NCBI GenBank assembly: GCA_009617715.1 | Contig: VTFK01000406.1 | Span: forward strand, 1 to 64,000 | Direction of reading: 5' to 3' | From: Plectrocnemia conspersa | Lineage: Eukaryota > Arthropoda > Insecta > Trichoptera > Polycentropodidae | Length of the DNA: 64,000 nucleotides | In this document: in pieces, positions 48,045 through 62,375 of the stretch | Position numbering within the stretch: position 1 is the stretch's first letter | Layout of the letters: every line of letters starts with the position of its first letter | Made by a program: the position numbers and the translations under genes | The notes under the pieces: generated by a model | The model's input: the letters and a program-made list of their open reading frames with translations, nothing else | What the model was told of the DNA's origin: nothing | Databases searched by the model: none

Positions 48045-51000
48045 CCATATTTATTATATCATAAAATATTTTTAACTATGCGGTAGCTCTACATATACTA
48101 TATTACATGTTTGAAATGTTTCCCATTGAAACAGTTTGTAAAATATAAGAAATAGTAGTAAACTGATTTTGTCTAGTCAGGACGAAAACTAGTCAAATTT
48201 TATTGAATAGATGTAAGGAGACTTTTTAGTAAATATGCATATTATTGAAAAAAAATTTAAATTAAAAAAAATATTGTATATTTATGGATGAGTCTGAACA
48301 TTATCTTTTGTAGTCAAATTTTACAAAATATAAGTAAACATATAAAATATTTATCGTCGCGTTCCAAAAAAGGATATATACACACATACATATATATATA
48401 TTAACGTGACTGTTCCATAAGCTCTTAGGGACTTAAATTTGGAGCTGTTGGGTATTTATTGATTTTTGTTTATTAAGAAAGCGTGCATCTTTTGATTAGT
48501 GCAGTAAGTAGAGAACTATGCGTGAGTTTTATGGACAGAAGAGTTTTATGAGTTTTTTTGGTATGTGTGCGATTCGAGTGTATCTTATGATCTTGTAGAT
48601 AAAAAAATACGGCGACCAAACATTTTTGTAATAGTTGCCGAGTTGTCCTATTAACGCCCAGAGCTTTAGCTCAAATCCCAACGTCCAATTTGTGAACGCC
48701 AGGGTCATGAGGTCCTGCTGATCCTTTAGGTAAGTCCTTCATTATTATTCTCATCCGTCTGACCCGAGTATTGAGTCCGTTAAGTTAAGGGTAGTTGTAA
48801 AATCATCTGCAAGTAAAAAGCTACCGGTACTTGTTAACCAAGAGGATTCAAACTGGAATTAAACATCAACATCGAAATCCGAGCTATCTCTAGATATATA
48901 AAAAAAAAACATTAATTTTTTAATAAATTTAGCCATGAACGCAAAAAATATTAATTTCATTAAATCATAAATATTCACAAAATATTTCGCTACACGGCCT
49001 AATAAATTCTGATATTTTCAAACTATTTTTTTGTTAAAATAAATAAAATGATTCGTTAAATATATCATATAAAGCGTTAATATAATTAGTGATAAACTTT
49101 TTATTTATATTATTATATGATTCCAATATATGTACATTCTTATATATAAAAACTATCAGATTTATAATGTCTAATTTTAGATTCAAATTTAACATAGCTT
49201 AACTATGACATTAACTAGACCCATGCAATTTTATTTTTTTATATAATATTGTTTTAAAGCATGTTAGTATAAATTATTTAACTACAATTTCAGATCGAGT
49301 CCTCTAACTTTACAGCATTTAACAAGTACCAAATTATTTTTATAAATCCTAATTTAATTTACCTGTTTAGTAAATTCTTCATACTTTTTCACATTCCAAA
49401 AAAAAAAAAAATGATATGTAAATAGGATATTTTTGGATAACCCAAATTTGTTTTTGAGTGTTGTGTGATGGTTTTTTTTTTAATTTATGATTTTTATTTG
49501 ATTTTTATTTTATTTCGAAGATGAGTGGTACCTAGTCAGGAATTAATTATTAATTGTACATTGAAAAACTTGAACAGCTTTTCACGATGATCTCAAAAGT
49601 GTAGGAATATTGTTTTAGTTTTTTTATTAGTGTATATGATATTTTTGGTATTCAAAAATTGAATTGTTTAGTGTTAAATGTAAATTGAAAAAAATGAAAA
49701 ACGTCCCATTTAATTATTTTTAAAAATACACGTATATATGTATATTGATATATATTCATGTTTAAAACATATTTAAAATGTGTATCGACGTACATAAGAA
49801 ATATATATAATATATACGTGTTGTTAGTAATTTTTATTAAAAAAATAAATCGTAGTTTTCAATTATTAGTAAACATATATTAAAAAAAGTATTATTAGTT
49901 TAGACGTAGAAAAACATATTTTATATACGTAATATAAATTCTAATTACTAAATTTAATCTCAGTATTATGTGTAAATGTATATGTGTGTATTTATAATAT
50001 ATTTAATATACACACGCATACACTATATAATGTAAAGAAACGTTTTTTTTTTATTTATGGATTTTTAAAATTCTTTTATTGGTACAATAAATTTGTTGAT
50101 TGTCACAAAAAATGCACAATTAGGTTCATTTATGATTTTTGAAAATAATAATTGAATCACCTGACCAAAATTCAATTATTCTTACATTATAATTTATATC
50201 TCGGCTTGTCTAATATTTCAAAATGAGTTGGTCAAAAAATATAAATATATTTCTATGTCATTTTTTTTTGATATATTTGGAAAAATCAAAGTATGCCAAA
50301 ATATTTTTTGACCAGCTCAAAGTATTATTAAAATTCAAAAAATCATTAAAATCTAATGAATTTATTTCTTATTTTTTTTTAATCCAAAATGTACATAGAC
50401 ATATTTTTAAAAATGGAATATTAAATGTACCATATAATAGTAATAGTGTAATGTAATAATCGAACAGATGAGATTTTACATTTATTTCATTTCAATAATT
50501 TATTATTTGTAAATAACATTATGAGGCAGTAACTGGGTCGTGAAAAACTAAATAAACGACGGCGAAAAAATAATGCGACGGGAATATGATTAAGAATTTT
50601 CGGAAAAAATGTCAAAAATAAGCAATATTTTGAAATTTAATTAAGCCTTATTCGGATATTTTCGATAAGAGTTAGCGTATTATTATTGTACCATATTGTA
50701 CATGTTTGAAAGCATGAATATGTGGTGGTAGGTAAAAAGCATGTTTTCTAAATTGTTAAAAACATAAAAAAATTAATTACACATGTGATGATAAAAAGTC
50801 GAATTTGATCGTTCGGTGCATTGTTCCGCAGAAAAACATAGCTAAGCGCATTTTTTTCAAAATATTTAAAAAAAAATTGAAAACAGTCAATTAAATTGAA
50901 AAAAGCGCAAACGCGACGCGACTGGTTTGGCGAACGAAAATATGTGATTTTGAAAAGCAATTAAATATATATTATATAAAATATATATATATTTGTCTAA

Positions 51001-54000
51001 ATTTTTATAAAAATTATATTCGGAGTAGTGAACCAAAATTTTCAAAATTATCTGTATATGTTACATATTGATCAAAAAATCGTATTTAAAATGGGTGAAT
51101 GTTATTATGAATATGCTACCCGATGAGTTCCCAAAATTAAAAAAAAATGATTCCCTTAATTTTGACCGCACTTTTAGTGCAACATCCAGAGCGTTATTTA
51201 GGAAAGTAGCGACTGCGGGAGAATGCCGGGTATTCGAAAGCAATAATAATTGTAGGTAACGTTGGTCATGGCCGGACATGTTGGCCATAGCCTCGCGGTC
51301 ATGGCCACGTAATTAGAAAATAATACTGATATAATATATTTAACCACGTATTTAAATTTAACCCTAAAAATGACATATTTACATATATAATAGGTAAGAG
51401 TTGAATTTAACTGAATAAAAAAAAGTTTTGAAATCAGTTTAGAGTAGTTTACAATTTAAATTGGAATGCCAATTATTTATATTTATGTACATACAAACCA
51501 TATTAGATATTAACGCAAGTTGCTTTTAACCAATTGCTTTGTTTATATACATTTTTACATTTTTTGAAAATAGCAGTTTTTTTTTTCAATAATAGATTGC
51601 TTGGAATACAACTGCGGCTTCTTCAAATTTAAATACATATTTTTTAGTTAATAATCACCTTTAGTATTTGAAATAATCATTTGAAGTTATCAGAATACTT
51701 AAACTAGAACTGTTGGCGAAATGTTTTGCGAATATGATGGATGAAGCAATATTTTAATACATAACCCTTGGACAAATAATTTAACCTTTTTGATTGCATC
51801 ACAGTTGTAGTGGTTTCAAAAAATTAATTGCAATCATTTCATCTGTGATTTTTTGATTTCGCTATATTTTTAATTTTGCAGAACTGTTGTAATAATACTT
51901 ATTTTTATCAATAAATGTATGGTTTATGTTGCGTAAAAAATTACTGATTTTTTGCTTGTCAATCAGTTCACGCTGTACCAAACCAAGATTTTTAAGATAG
52001 TAACAGTTATTTTAAATAGTTAATCTATCATCATCTTCAAGGCTTTCTTCCTTAACATTATTATTTAAAGATTATTTACGAGAAGTCTGCTATTTTCACA
52101 TTTAATTTATAACCAAATTGAATTACTAGGATGAGTCAAATTAAAAATATATCTATTAGTTCTTAAATCGTAACACGTATTAATCAATCGCATTGGATAA
52201 CCAGGATCTTTGTAGCAAATTTTTTTAGGAAGTTGTTACATTTAATAATATTTCACTCGTATTTTAGATACAGTAGTATGTATTATTCACTTTCAGTTTT
52301 ATCCATTGCAGCAAATATTTCAAGCTACTACTAAGCCTTCATGTTGTATGCAACACGTCGAACACATGTTTATTTTAAAGAACATCTATTTGACTCACTG
52401 ATGTAATAAATTAAATGATCCTTTTGTTTATTATTATATTTATTTAATAACGCATGCATGAGTATTAGAGAGTATAAATTTCGAAATTTAGCAATTAGAA
52501 GTTGACTGAAACGATTATAAAAAAACATAAATGCTTAGGTCGAAGTTGGCGGAAAGAGTTAGAAAAATATGAATAAAAAATATTTATGAATAGATGCGTA
52601 GGCAAAAATTGTTGATTCGAAATTTAGGAATAAATATCAACTTTTAGGAAGATTAAATTAAAAAATGAGCAATAATTTTTGGGCATTGTAATTATTGTCA
52701 GTCAAATTTAAGAAAAAAACAATTTAGAAGCGCAATAATTTTTGGCAAATATATATGAATATAAAAATGATATATAAAGAAACAAAAAAATTAGGCATAT
52801 TAAAATAAATAATGTAGCCAAGTTGATGGAAAAGGAATGAAATGTTATTTATTCGCCTGTAGGAAAAGCAGCGTGATAAAGTAGACCCAGAAGGTTTGAA
52901 TTTTTTAAATTTTTTAATCTAATTTTAAAAGGAATATATAAAAAAAAAACAGTCAATTTTCGATCAATTATTTGTATACAATGTAACAATAAACATATAC
53001 GACTTAAATTTTGTTTTAAAAATTTTACTGTATTGTAAATATATTAAATAACAGAAAATTTAACATTTCCTACTTCATAATTGTATCAAACATATTAAAC
53101 GATGATTGTACAGTGCATATAATAATATTATTAATATAGTGACGGAAATTGTAAAAGACGTGTTTTTCATTTTGATTTTAATTTTATTAATTTCTGTGCG
53201 ATATTTTTATAAATGTAATTAGAAAAGAAATGTAATTATTATATACATATGATATTTAAAAAATATTTACAGACGTCAACGTATATTCGAACCAAGTATA
53301 TAATAAATTTATTGGATAAATACATACATACACATATATAATACAATTATATATTATATAATATATACATTAATTAATAATATATAACAAAATGTGACGA
53401 TTTTCATGATATGTTATGTGTCTTAGCATTTAAGTAGTAACAATATGAATATTATATAAATACATACATGTGGATATTATTATTAATTATAAGAACGTTT
53501 GTGTTAAATTATTATTACATTTAATGATACTTACGCTTTTATGGTGATTTTTTGTACATCGCGAGTTACCCTTATTTATTTATTTTTAAATTAAATTAAA
53601 ACACATTTCTGTTACGTAATTCATAATATGTAATCAATTTCTTAAATGGTTATGATTCCTAATAAGAAATAAATGTTTCCCAAAGAATAAAAAAATACCA
53701 TTGATGTAATTTAATGTAATAGCTGTCGTCAATATCTTACTCATTATTAGCATTATTATTATTATTAATAAATATGTATTTATTTCATGTATTTTTTTGT
53801 GAAGTGCCAGCGCTGAGCTTTTTTTGTTGATAATTGGATTTAAGACCAGAAACTGCACATTTATTTAAAAAAATAATAAGAATGATTGTAATTTCAAAAA
53901 ATTATAAAAAAAAACAATGTGCGTTGTATGTTGTTTTTTATTATTGTTTTTGATATGTTATTTATTTATTATTTACATGTATATTTGCTGTTGCGATTAT

Positions 54001-54621
54001 AATATAGCTTGCATATAAAATTTGGCATTTTTATTAAAAAGTTTGCGAAAAAGCACAGCAGGTGTCGGCAAAATATTAACGAGTGCTGGCTTATCAGAAA
54101 ATAAAATAGATTAAATTTAAAATAAAAAACACATTGACCATTGGGGGCGCAACGCTTTATACATTAAATACGAGTGCATTTTCTGGGTTTTAATATGTAG
54201 ATAGATAATTTTATTTAAAATATAGTATTGTATTATTAATATGCATTGAAAGCTCTTGCGCTGGTCCTCAAATGGCAATGATTTCGTTTGATTGTTTAAG
54301 AGCCACGTTTCAAAAAATATTTGAAAACACCTGCCGTGTTTGTGCGGTTGTAATGTAGATGTAGATTGCAGATTGAATAATAAAAAAATAATATGCGTAG
54401 AATGAATAAAAATGATAAAATGCGAGTAATGTGTATCGCTTTTAGAATCATGATTTTAATTCACTGCGGATTTTGGAAAAATAATATGGAATTGTCTAAA
54501 TAAATAAAAAATAAAAAATTTATCAACATTTTTTTTTATTTGCAATGTTTGTAAAATAAAATCAATTTTTATCTACATCAAAAACGCCACACTCCCAATC
54601 CAATTTTTCATAAGGATACCA
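48045..54621. other. AT-rich region downstream of scrt without a supported gene
   Basis: Long AT-rich, low-complexity stretch with AT microsatellites (for example 53330-53370). Small mixed patches occur near 48640-48880, 50740-50960 and 51170-51310. The latter has a GTCATGGCC word repeated (51267, 51299) and an inverted CATGGCC/GGCCATG pair. Minus-strand pieces at 51600-52400 hint at decayed transposase coding, but no motif is secure. Open frames here are AT-biased chance frames. Confidence 0.4.
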
Positions 54622-54844
54622 TTAACCACTAAAACACCAGCGACTCGTTATTTTTTTTAAGCAAATTATTTTTTAAAATAAGTTATTACAAATTATTTAC
54701 ATTTTTAAAAATTAATATTAATGACTATTGTACTAACTTCATTTATCAGTAAAGTATTTTATATTTATTTTTAGTAAAAAATACTGACGCGTTAAGATAA
54801 ATAACAGTGGCTTACTAAAAAGTTACTGGCATCTAAAGGGTTAA
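54622..54844. mobile_element. TTAA-flanked MITE
   Basis: Left TTAACCACTAAAACACCAGC. Right end, reverse-complemented, TTAACCCTTTAGATGCCAGT. 223 bp including both TTAA sites. The interior is AT-rich without coding. Confidence 0.65.
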
Positions 54845-55011
54845 CCTTTTCACCAAGGAAAGATCTTCTATACGCACTTGGCCAATCAATTGAAATAAAA
54901 TTCTTAGAAAATCAATTTAATTTAATAAATTATAATATTTTAAAATAAATATTGCATTAATAAGTGACTAGAATAAGTTTGCTAGAATACCAGTAGCGGT
55001 GAAAGAGTTAA
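54841..55011. mobile_element. Second TTAA-flanked MITE abutting the first
   Basis: Starts at the same TTAA (54841-54844) that ends the previous MITE: TTAACCTTTTCACCAAGG. The right end is GCGGTGAAAGAGTTAA (54996-55011), matching the end of the MITE at 44107-44322. 171 bp in all. Confidence 0.6.
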
Positions 55012-57955
55012 ATATATAATTATATCAGTAAAACTCTATTTAATTATTAGCTCATCTAGTAAATAATTGCCCTTTAAATGTCCTCTGTATTTTTTATATA
55101 CTGCGGCATCACAACGATGTCGTTTTTGGCCAAAACATCACTGATTAGTAATAAAGCCCATGCGTTAACATCGTGTAAAATTCGAGCGTTGCTTACTTAT
55201 AATTTTAATTCTATGAAAAAAGGGGTAGGACCAGACCTGCCAAAAGGGAGTAAGGAGACGGAATAAATTTCTGGGGTCCGAATCTGGTTCAAATCGATTG
55301 TTATAAAAAAGCTTAATATGAACGCTTAATAATTAAGCCATTTTACTGCGGTAGCACGATTTTATTGCTTTTCACCTGGACCCTAAATTCACTATATGGC
55401 AACACTGAGCAGCAGAGAAAGCTCGATTTTTTTCAATTTTAGCACAAAAATACAGTAAAACTGTTTCATAATAAGCAAAATTAATCTCACAACCTGATGG
55501 TAAGTATTAATTGTAAATTTTATATTTATTTTTTTACTAAAATAAAACAGCGAGAAATCTCTTTTATTTTAATTGCAAAACGTTGAAACCTAAATATTCT
55601 CTTTATCCGCAGCAACAAGAAACAAACACAAATAGTCATATCTAGTTGACGTGTAAGTGGTGTGTTATTGTGATGCAAAACCTATAATTATAAACAATAT
55701 TACTTTATATGAGAATTTATAGTGAATTTAACCAGTATATTAGATGTAAAAAGTAGTGGTAAAAATGTTTTTTGATCAAACTTGACATACTTTTTTTTTA
55801 ATATAATTTATGATTATTTGTTAAAATCAGTTTTGAAGAAAAAATAGCGGCTACTAGTTTCATGTCTAAAATATAATTGTCATTTAAATGTCTATTACAA
55901 AATAATTTTTGACACATTCATCAAGTGTTAACGATATATGTGTTAGAACACACTTCTCTCTTGTCATATTCTATGTTTTCATTGCTCTTCTAGAAACATC
56001 TGTATAATTTATAAACACTTTTTTTAAACATATAATCATATAAAAAAGCATATTACAACATTAACACCAATTCACTACTCCATATTCCATTTTTAAGTAC
56101 ATTTGTTCTGGCGATAACAAAAAAACTATATCACCAAATGTGGAAAAATGCGCCACAAACACAAACTATGCGTAAAATACATGTACATGACAGACAGAAT
56201 CCCAGATTTTGATTGAAATCTTAAAATTATTTCGATGCTGTATTTCAGATTTACATTTTTAAGATCCATACTGTTTTATTAACATGTTTTTAAATTATAA
56301 GTTGCGATCTTTAATCGATTAGTCTCTTATTTGAAGCTATTTTATTGTGGTTCTTTATTGTTGAATTCGATTTATATTCTAAAAAACATAAACCAGTTCT
56401 AAAATATGCTTAAGCAGCAGGATCTAAGTGTGATGCAAGTATTTTAAATATGCAATTAAGATCATCACAAAAATTCTACTATTCAAAATAAAAAAATTAA
56501 AATCATAAATATAACAATTTTATTTAATACGATTCATACAATAAGTTGATTTATATTTACCGTTAAATAAACCACACTGCTAAAATAATCTTAGCCTTTA
56601 ATAAATTTTATATTATATGAGATATGCAATTATTGTCAGAAAGAATCAATTTTTGAGAATTGATATGTTTTATTTACGAGACGTGACATTGAAAGACTTG
56701 GAAAGGGTCATAAAACCGTCGCAGATGTTAGGTTTATGATCTTATTTTTAAAATAAACAAAATCAAATTGTGGCTGACTTTGGAGTCTTAATATATATAA
56801 ATACGATCAATAAAAAATATATACTAACATTAAATATTACATACACATACCTGAAAGTCTTAAAATTGATTTTTATTATAGAAAATTTGGGAGTTATATT
56901 ATAATAATATACATATAAAAAAACTTGCGTCGTGTTAAATAATTTTTATATGTAGTTATATTGCAGTAATCGAAAAATATAAATAAACTATGAAAATAAT
57001 ATTAATATAAATATATTATTTTATTATTATAAGACAATTTTTTTCAATATATATATATTACACCTTGCTTTACAAATTTAATAATGCTTTAAGAAGTACA
57101 AATTACAAATGGCAATGTTTTATTAGGTAACCTATTAAAATCACCTAGTCTATAAGAGACAAATCTATAGTCCAAAGAAACGCGTTGGAAAATTACCCGA
57201 ACCAAAATTATGTGGTCTATTTCCGGTATTGTAAATTATAGGGCTTTTATATACATGGGGTGAAATTTATGGAGCTAAAAAATATATTAATACAACACAA
57301 ATCAAAGATAATTCCATACTGCCTCGGTTAACTTTAACCTATTTTCTCCTTCACTATTATTGCTTATCTAGATTCAAGATGAAGTCAGATTTATTTATGT
57401 AAATTTGCTATTTATTTATGTTTGACTCATCATGCGAGCGTAATATTATTTTGAATAATAACTGTTTTACTAATAAAGTTTAATAATATATAGAATCATA
57501 CGCAAAAGAAGACTACAAATACAAAAATCGGTAAGAATTTAATTTAATATAATGCTGTTTCAATTAATTATATTAAGCAGAATTATATACAAATATTATG
57601 CATGGTAAGTCCTGTAATTTATTTTGGTAATAAATAGTGTATAAATAAAACTATGCGTTTAAATCCATAAATTAAATCCTATCATAAATCCTGATTCACA
57701 TAATACTGTTCAGAACATCTATACCTCAGTGCGACTCTAAGTATTAAGACAATTATAATTAATTATTTTAAAAAGTTGCCGATGATCATCAAAAACTGCA
57801 AGAAAATAAGATAATTGCAGGTAAGTGAGATCTTGTCCATTCCAATGTCACTCAACTTTTGATTTAAATTTTTTTGATGTCTTGTGTATTGCATCAATCA
57901 AAATAAATAAGTATAAGAAGGATCATGGTCTAGTGAATTAGATAGATGAAATAGA
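55012..57955. other. AT-rich region without a supported gene
   Basis: A mixed patch at 55070-55430 holds a 62-codon frame (MSSVFFIYCGITTM...) without a recognisable domain. The rest is AT-rich. Nothing supportable. Confidence 0.4.
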
Positions 57956-58160
57956 AGTAGAGATTGCAATACTGGTAATACCGAAAAAAATTCCATTTTC
58001 TTTTTATTTTAAGACCGAACATTTTATTTGTTAAATACATTCACGAGAGTAGGCGTGCGGAATGCATTTAACGCATGCTCTTATTTCTCACTCAATCTCG
58101 TCACTGAGCACGTGAGCGAGCGAAAGGGAATATATCTCACCGTACGCGCCTGATGGATAT
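57956..58160. mobile_element. Inverted partial relative of the element at 32.9-33.4 kb
   Basis: GATTGCAATACTGGTAATACC (57962) is an end word. About 70 bp later comes the GC-rich block GGCGTGCGGAATGCATTTAA through GAGCACGTGAGCGAGCGAAA to CACCGTACGCGCC (58053-58150), which reverse-complements onto 33270-33370. Confidence 0.6.
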
Positions 58161-59463
58161 ATTGTTTTTAACAATAAAAAATAAATAAATTTAACAGATA
58201 AATTTGTCAATTATAATATTTTTTAGACATTAAATCATTTATTAAAAAGCAGAATTTTTTCTTAAAAAATATTTTGCATGGATTTTCATATTATTTTTTT
58301 CATAATTATCAAAATTGTTATTTACAATATAAATTTTATAATTTTGTTTTAGCTTAAATACATTTAGCATGGATTATTAGTTAAAAGCTTATGCCCACAG
58401 GCTCACAAAATACAAAATACAAAAATAATGAAGTAAAAACAATAATGAATTAATTGGCATTGTTTTTACCTCAAATAATGCTCAGGGAAATTAATTATTA
58501 AAAAAATGAGAAAATATCGAAATAAATTACATTTTGCGTTATTATTGTGAAGAACACCTTTGTGTGTTATTTGTTTGGATAAATTAGCAAATGAAACCTA
58601 TTAAATTAAAGCAACACTTGAAAAGTATACATACAAATATTCCATGTAAACGTAAATTAATCTGATTATTTTCCCCTTTAAAGAATCATAATCTAAATGT
58701 ATTTTTTATAAAATATACAAATATTTCTAAGAAGGCTTAACGTGTAGCCATAGAAATTTTAATATTTATTAAGGAAAAAATATGAAATTACATATAATCG
58801 CTAATTCTTCATTAAGTAATATAGATGCCATAAATTAAACATTGAAAAAAATACAGTGATAATTTATAAATAATTATATTATCAAGAGATTATGTTTCTT
58901 GTCGAATTACCATAATATCACATAATATATAATTAGTTTTGTTTAATTATTTATTTATTTTTCTGCATTAAATCTAGTTGAGAAATTGATTAGATAATTA
59001 AATTTATAAAAACAATGAATTTATATTAAGCAGCTGGTGCTGTTGTTGATTTTTTGTTATCTCTGCTTCTTTCTTAGGTATTCAATCTGAAAATTCAGAT
59101 CGAATATCTGAATTTACTGCTACTATTTTACAATCATTTCCTCTCATGTTTAATATTTTTTTAACGTTCAAAAAGCAATAAAGTCAATAATAATTTGCAA
59201 AAAAATTTTAACACAAACGGAGCCGCGTCAAAAAACTACAATCTGTTCCTTTAAATAATATTGTTTATTGTAAAAGTATTACCTAGAAAGCGGGTGCTTT
59301 TGAAGGCAATGTTCTGTTCCTTTTATTTATTTTATGCATAAAAGGAAGTAACTTATATATATATATACAAGAAATAAAGGAACTTATACTAGAAATACAT
59401 CAGTACATACATTTCAAACAGCTGTAGCTTCAGATCATTATTTGAGGTCGATTTTTCATTTTT
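58161..59463. other. AT-rich region without a supported gene
   Basis: AT-rich. A mixed patch from 59030 to 59120. It would be the 3' flank of the candidate minus-strand transcript. Nothing else supportable. Confidence 0.35.
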
Positions 59464-61273
59464 TTATAAATATATTCTTGCAATGATTTTTTCCAGAATC
59501 GGCCCTCTCCGTCTGCAAAAAAAAAAATAATATATTAGCAAGTTTGTTCATAATTGAAAACTGTTTTGGGAAACATTTAAGAAAAGCTTAATAAGTACAA
59601 ACATTTTAAGACTGAGTAATAAAAATATGAGATTTTTGTTACAAAGGTTTGAAAATATTTCATGAAAAAAAACAGTTAATTTATCTTTAAAGTGGCAAAG
59701 TATCCGACTTGTTATAAAGTATAGTTATCGATTAGAAACGAATAATGATGTGCAGATATAGGCAATTATTATTTTGATGTTTGGATCAATCTACTTATGT
59801 GAAACCGGTTTTTCAAAGCAAGTTGCAATTGAAAAAAAATATAAATTACAAGTGGTTCCAGATATGCGATTCACAATACAGATTCAAACTGAGTTTTTTG
59901 CAATTTATACCCAATAATGTGTTTTATTCAGATTATTAACAAGCCAAAATCATCAGCGCAAGTACCACAAATTAAAAAAGTCCATCCATGGTTTGCGACA
60001 AAATTTGAAACACAACAATGGGTCGGAAATTAAAATAGTTTTCACACCACTGATCTAGCGCATGAATTTAGCATTTTTATAGGGCTTTTTTTCTTTGTGA
60101 TTTATCGTTTTCTAAGAAAATTAATTATTAGCAAAGAAAATAATAAATACTGTGCTCGACGTAATACAGATATGTTTCGAAGAAAATTACGTTGTGTTTC
60201 ATGAATGTATTTTTTTAAATCTTCTCTGTTAACTTGAATTTGTATTTACAATGTATATTCGCATACATAAATTGTACCAGTTATTGCTTTATATACATTT
60301 TCCTATTTACCATAAGCGTTCCTATACCATAATACCCTCTAGGAAAAGTCTAGGTTTTTCGTTAACTGACGTTTCGCACTAAGCTCTTTCCACAGCATCT
60401 GCATGTGTTGGTGTATCATCACAATAAATAAATTGCTATTGCATCGTTGTGTGTTAGAGTGGGTAGCTACGCTACAATGTTTAGCTATCTTTTTTATATA
60501 TAAAAAACACAAATATAGGTGCTTGTTGAGGTATAGAACGTAATAAAAACTGTTGCTCCCTTACCCTCTTTATAGTTACCCTAACATTTTCGCATGCGAA
60601 CGATTAAGGCGAACGAAAAATTTGGAAGTGTACTTATATTGCTCTTATGCTTTTAATCTAGACATTAACAAAAAATATACCTACTCACAAACGCATAAAA
60701 AGTCTAGTGTGATTCGACAAATTAACAAATAACTGATAGATTCACGCGGTATTGATTACAAATCTTTCAATATTTATTTAAAAATAATAATGCGTGCGTA
60801 TTATTTTAGTAGTTCACTAATATTTGGACAATAGATTAAATGTATCAAAATATAAACCCAAAATGTGTAGCACCTTGTTTCAGATGGACAAATGGTATGA
60901 AACAGGGATAAGTAGATACATGTTACATCAGTGTTTTAATGTTAGAAATATAATTAGCTACTGATATATATTACTTTTTATTTCAATTTAAATTTACAAT
61001 TTTTTTATTTTATGTAAATAGTAAATATTGTTCCAATTTCAATGAAATTTAAAATGAAGCGATACATGAAATTTAAAATGGAGTTTTTTTTGATAGCTGG
61101 AAAATGGTTGAAACTATTAAATAAAAAAAATGTTTAAAAAATTAGACCAATTATATTTCATATTGAAACTAAGGTAATAATTAATTTAATTATATTATTA
61201 ACCTCGTGAATAGCTCTTTGTCTTGATTCCAGAGATGTTTCATAGCCACTAAAGCTTCTTCCCACTGAGCCAT
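59464..61273 (-). CDS. Candidate two-exon microprotein gene
   Basis: Minus strand. An ATG at 61273-61271 in a strong context (AAACGATGG, A at -3 and G at +4) opens MAQWEEALVAMKHLWNQDKE and then LFT plus two bases, with a donor AG|GTTAAT (61203/61202). After a 1,690-bp intron, an excellent acceptor (long T run, then GCAG, AG at 59514-59513) leads in phase into RRRGPILEKIIARIYL and a TAA at 59466-59464, for 39 residues. An in-frame TAG lies 9 nt before the ATG, so this start is fixed if the exon is real. The region 61200-61560 is clearly less AT-rich than its flanks. Another frame through the same exon (MKGKVANDGSVGRSFSGYET...) also splices openly, so the frame choice is uncertain. The product is not recognised. 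Confidence 0.35.
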
Positions 61274-61560
61274 CGTTTGCTACTTTACCTTTCATAACAG
61301 TTTGTACACCACAACTAGAATGCACCCAGCTTGTTCAAACTCTCACAAAGTTTTGCACCAATAGTGGAGTGCGGACTAGACGTAGTAACGCAGTGTTCGA
61401 GGGCAAATTCTCATTGAAAGTTGGAGACAAGCAGGAGAGATGCCTTTCATCTTTATGAAACAATTGGCATTTACAGGCCAGGTTAGAGCGGTTACTGTAG
61501 CGTAAACTATTGTAAATCCACAACATCTGTATATTTTACGCTTTCAAAGTAAAAGAGGTG
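61274..61560 (-). other. 5' leader or first exon region of the candidate minus-strand gene
   Basis: GC-richer than its surroundings. It holds a 63-codon minus-strand frame (MLWIYNSLRYSNRSNLACKC... to ...LLVQNFVRV) ending in TGA at 61337-61335. The same frame continues openly as TSWVHSSCGVQTVMKGKVAN... to the donor at 61203. It may be a 5' UTR, a pseudogene with one stop, or a real longer coding exon. No domain recognised. Confidence 0.3.
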
Positions 61561-62375
61561 TTTGAAAATTTTGTGTTGTGTGTGGGTGCACTGGATTTCA
61601 TGTTTATTATTAGGTGAGACAATTAAATATATTAAATAAATATTAATTGAATAATATTGTATATATTTTAGTTATTCTAAATAACTAAGCAATTGAGACT
61701 GCTAGTCATATATTTTTTAATATGTCTGCGCAAGCAATAACTGGTAATTAGTGAAATGCTTTACATATGAGCCGTTGATTTTGAAAGTGGGGCAAGTCCA
61801 TTTTGTTAAGCTAAAGAGCTAGAGCTAATTTTTTATTAAAAATTATCTTAGAATTTATGTTTTTAATCAATCTATTAATAACAGTGTAATTTTTTTACTA
61901 ATAATTTATTTTGCTCAATGATATTATTTTTTTGTTGATTTTGAAAGTCAAAGCATAATGAAATAATTTAAATAAAAATTGAATAGCGTGCTATGTTAGT
62001 TAGTTTCCATAGTTACGAAGAAGCAAAATTTTAGAATAGTAAAGTATAGAAATAAATTATTCTATTTTTTCGTACAACAATTAAACTATTGAAAACAATC
62101 AATCAATATTTTTATAAAATATATTAAAAACATGTATTTTGTTTAAATAACGCGAATTATTGCATATGAAATTTTTATGAAAAAAGACCGTAAACAATAT
62201 AAATAAGTTTATTATTGCTTACTAAAATTTTTAAATTAGTTCAAATGCAAACCATTAATTATCAACTTGCCCCACTGTTAAAATAAACGGTATTTCCTAA
62301 AAATTAATAGATTAATAATAAATGTATATTATTTTAGTCATGCCATGTATTGGAGTCCTCCAGAATTCGTCTGGT
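61561..62375. other. AT-rich region without a supported gene
   Basis: AT-rich. The word TTGATTTTGAAAGT occurs at 61776 and 61936. TGGGGCAAG at 61790 and its complement CTTGCCCCA at 62266 lie about 470 bp apart, as an inverted pair within AT-rich DNA. Nothing else supportable. Confidence 0.35.

Noticed and set aside
51061..51288. Overlapping 63- and 75-codon frames on opposite strands
   Set aside because: Mutual shadows with no motif. The patch has inverted CATGGCC words but no coding evidence.
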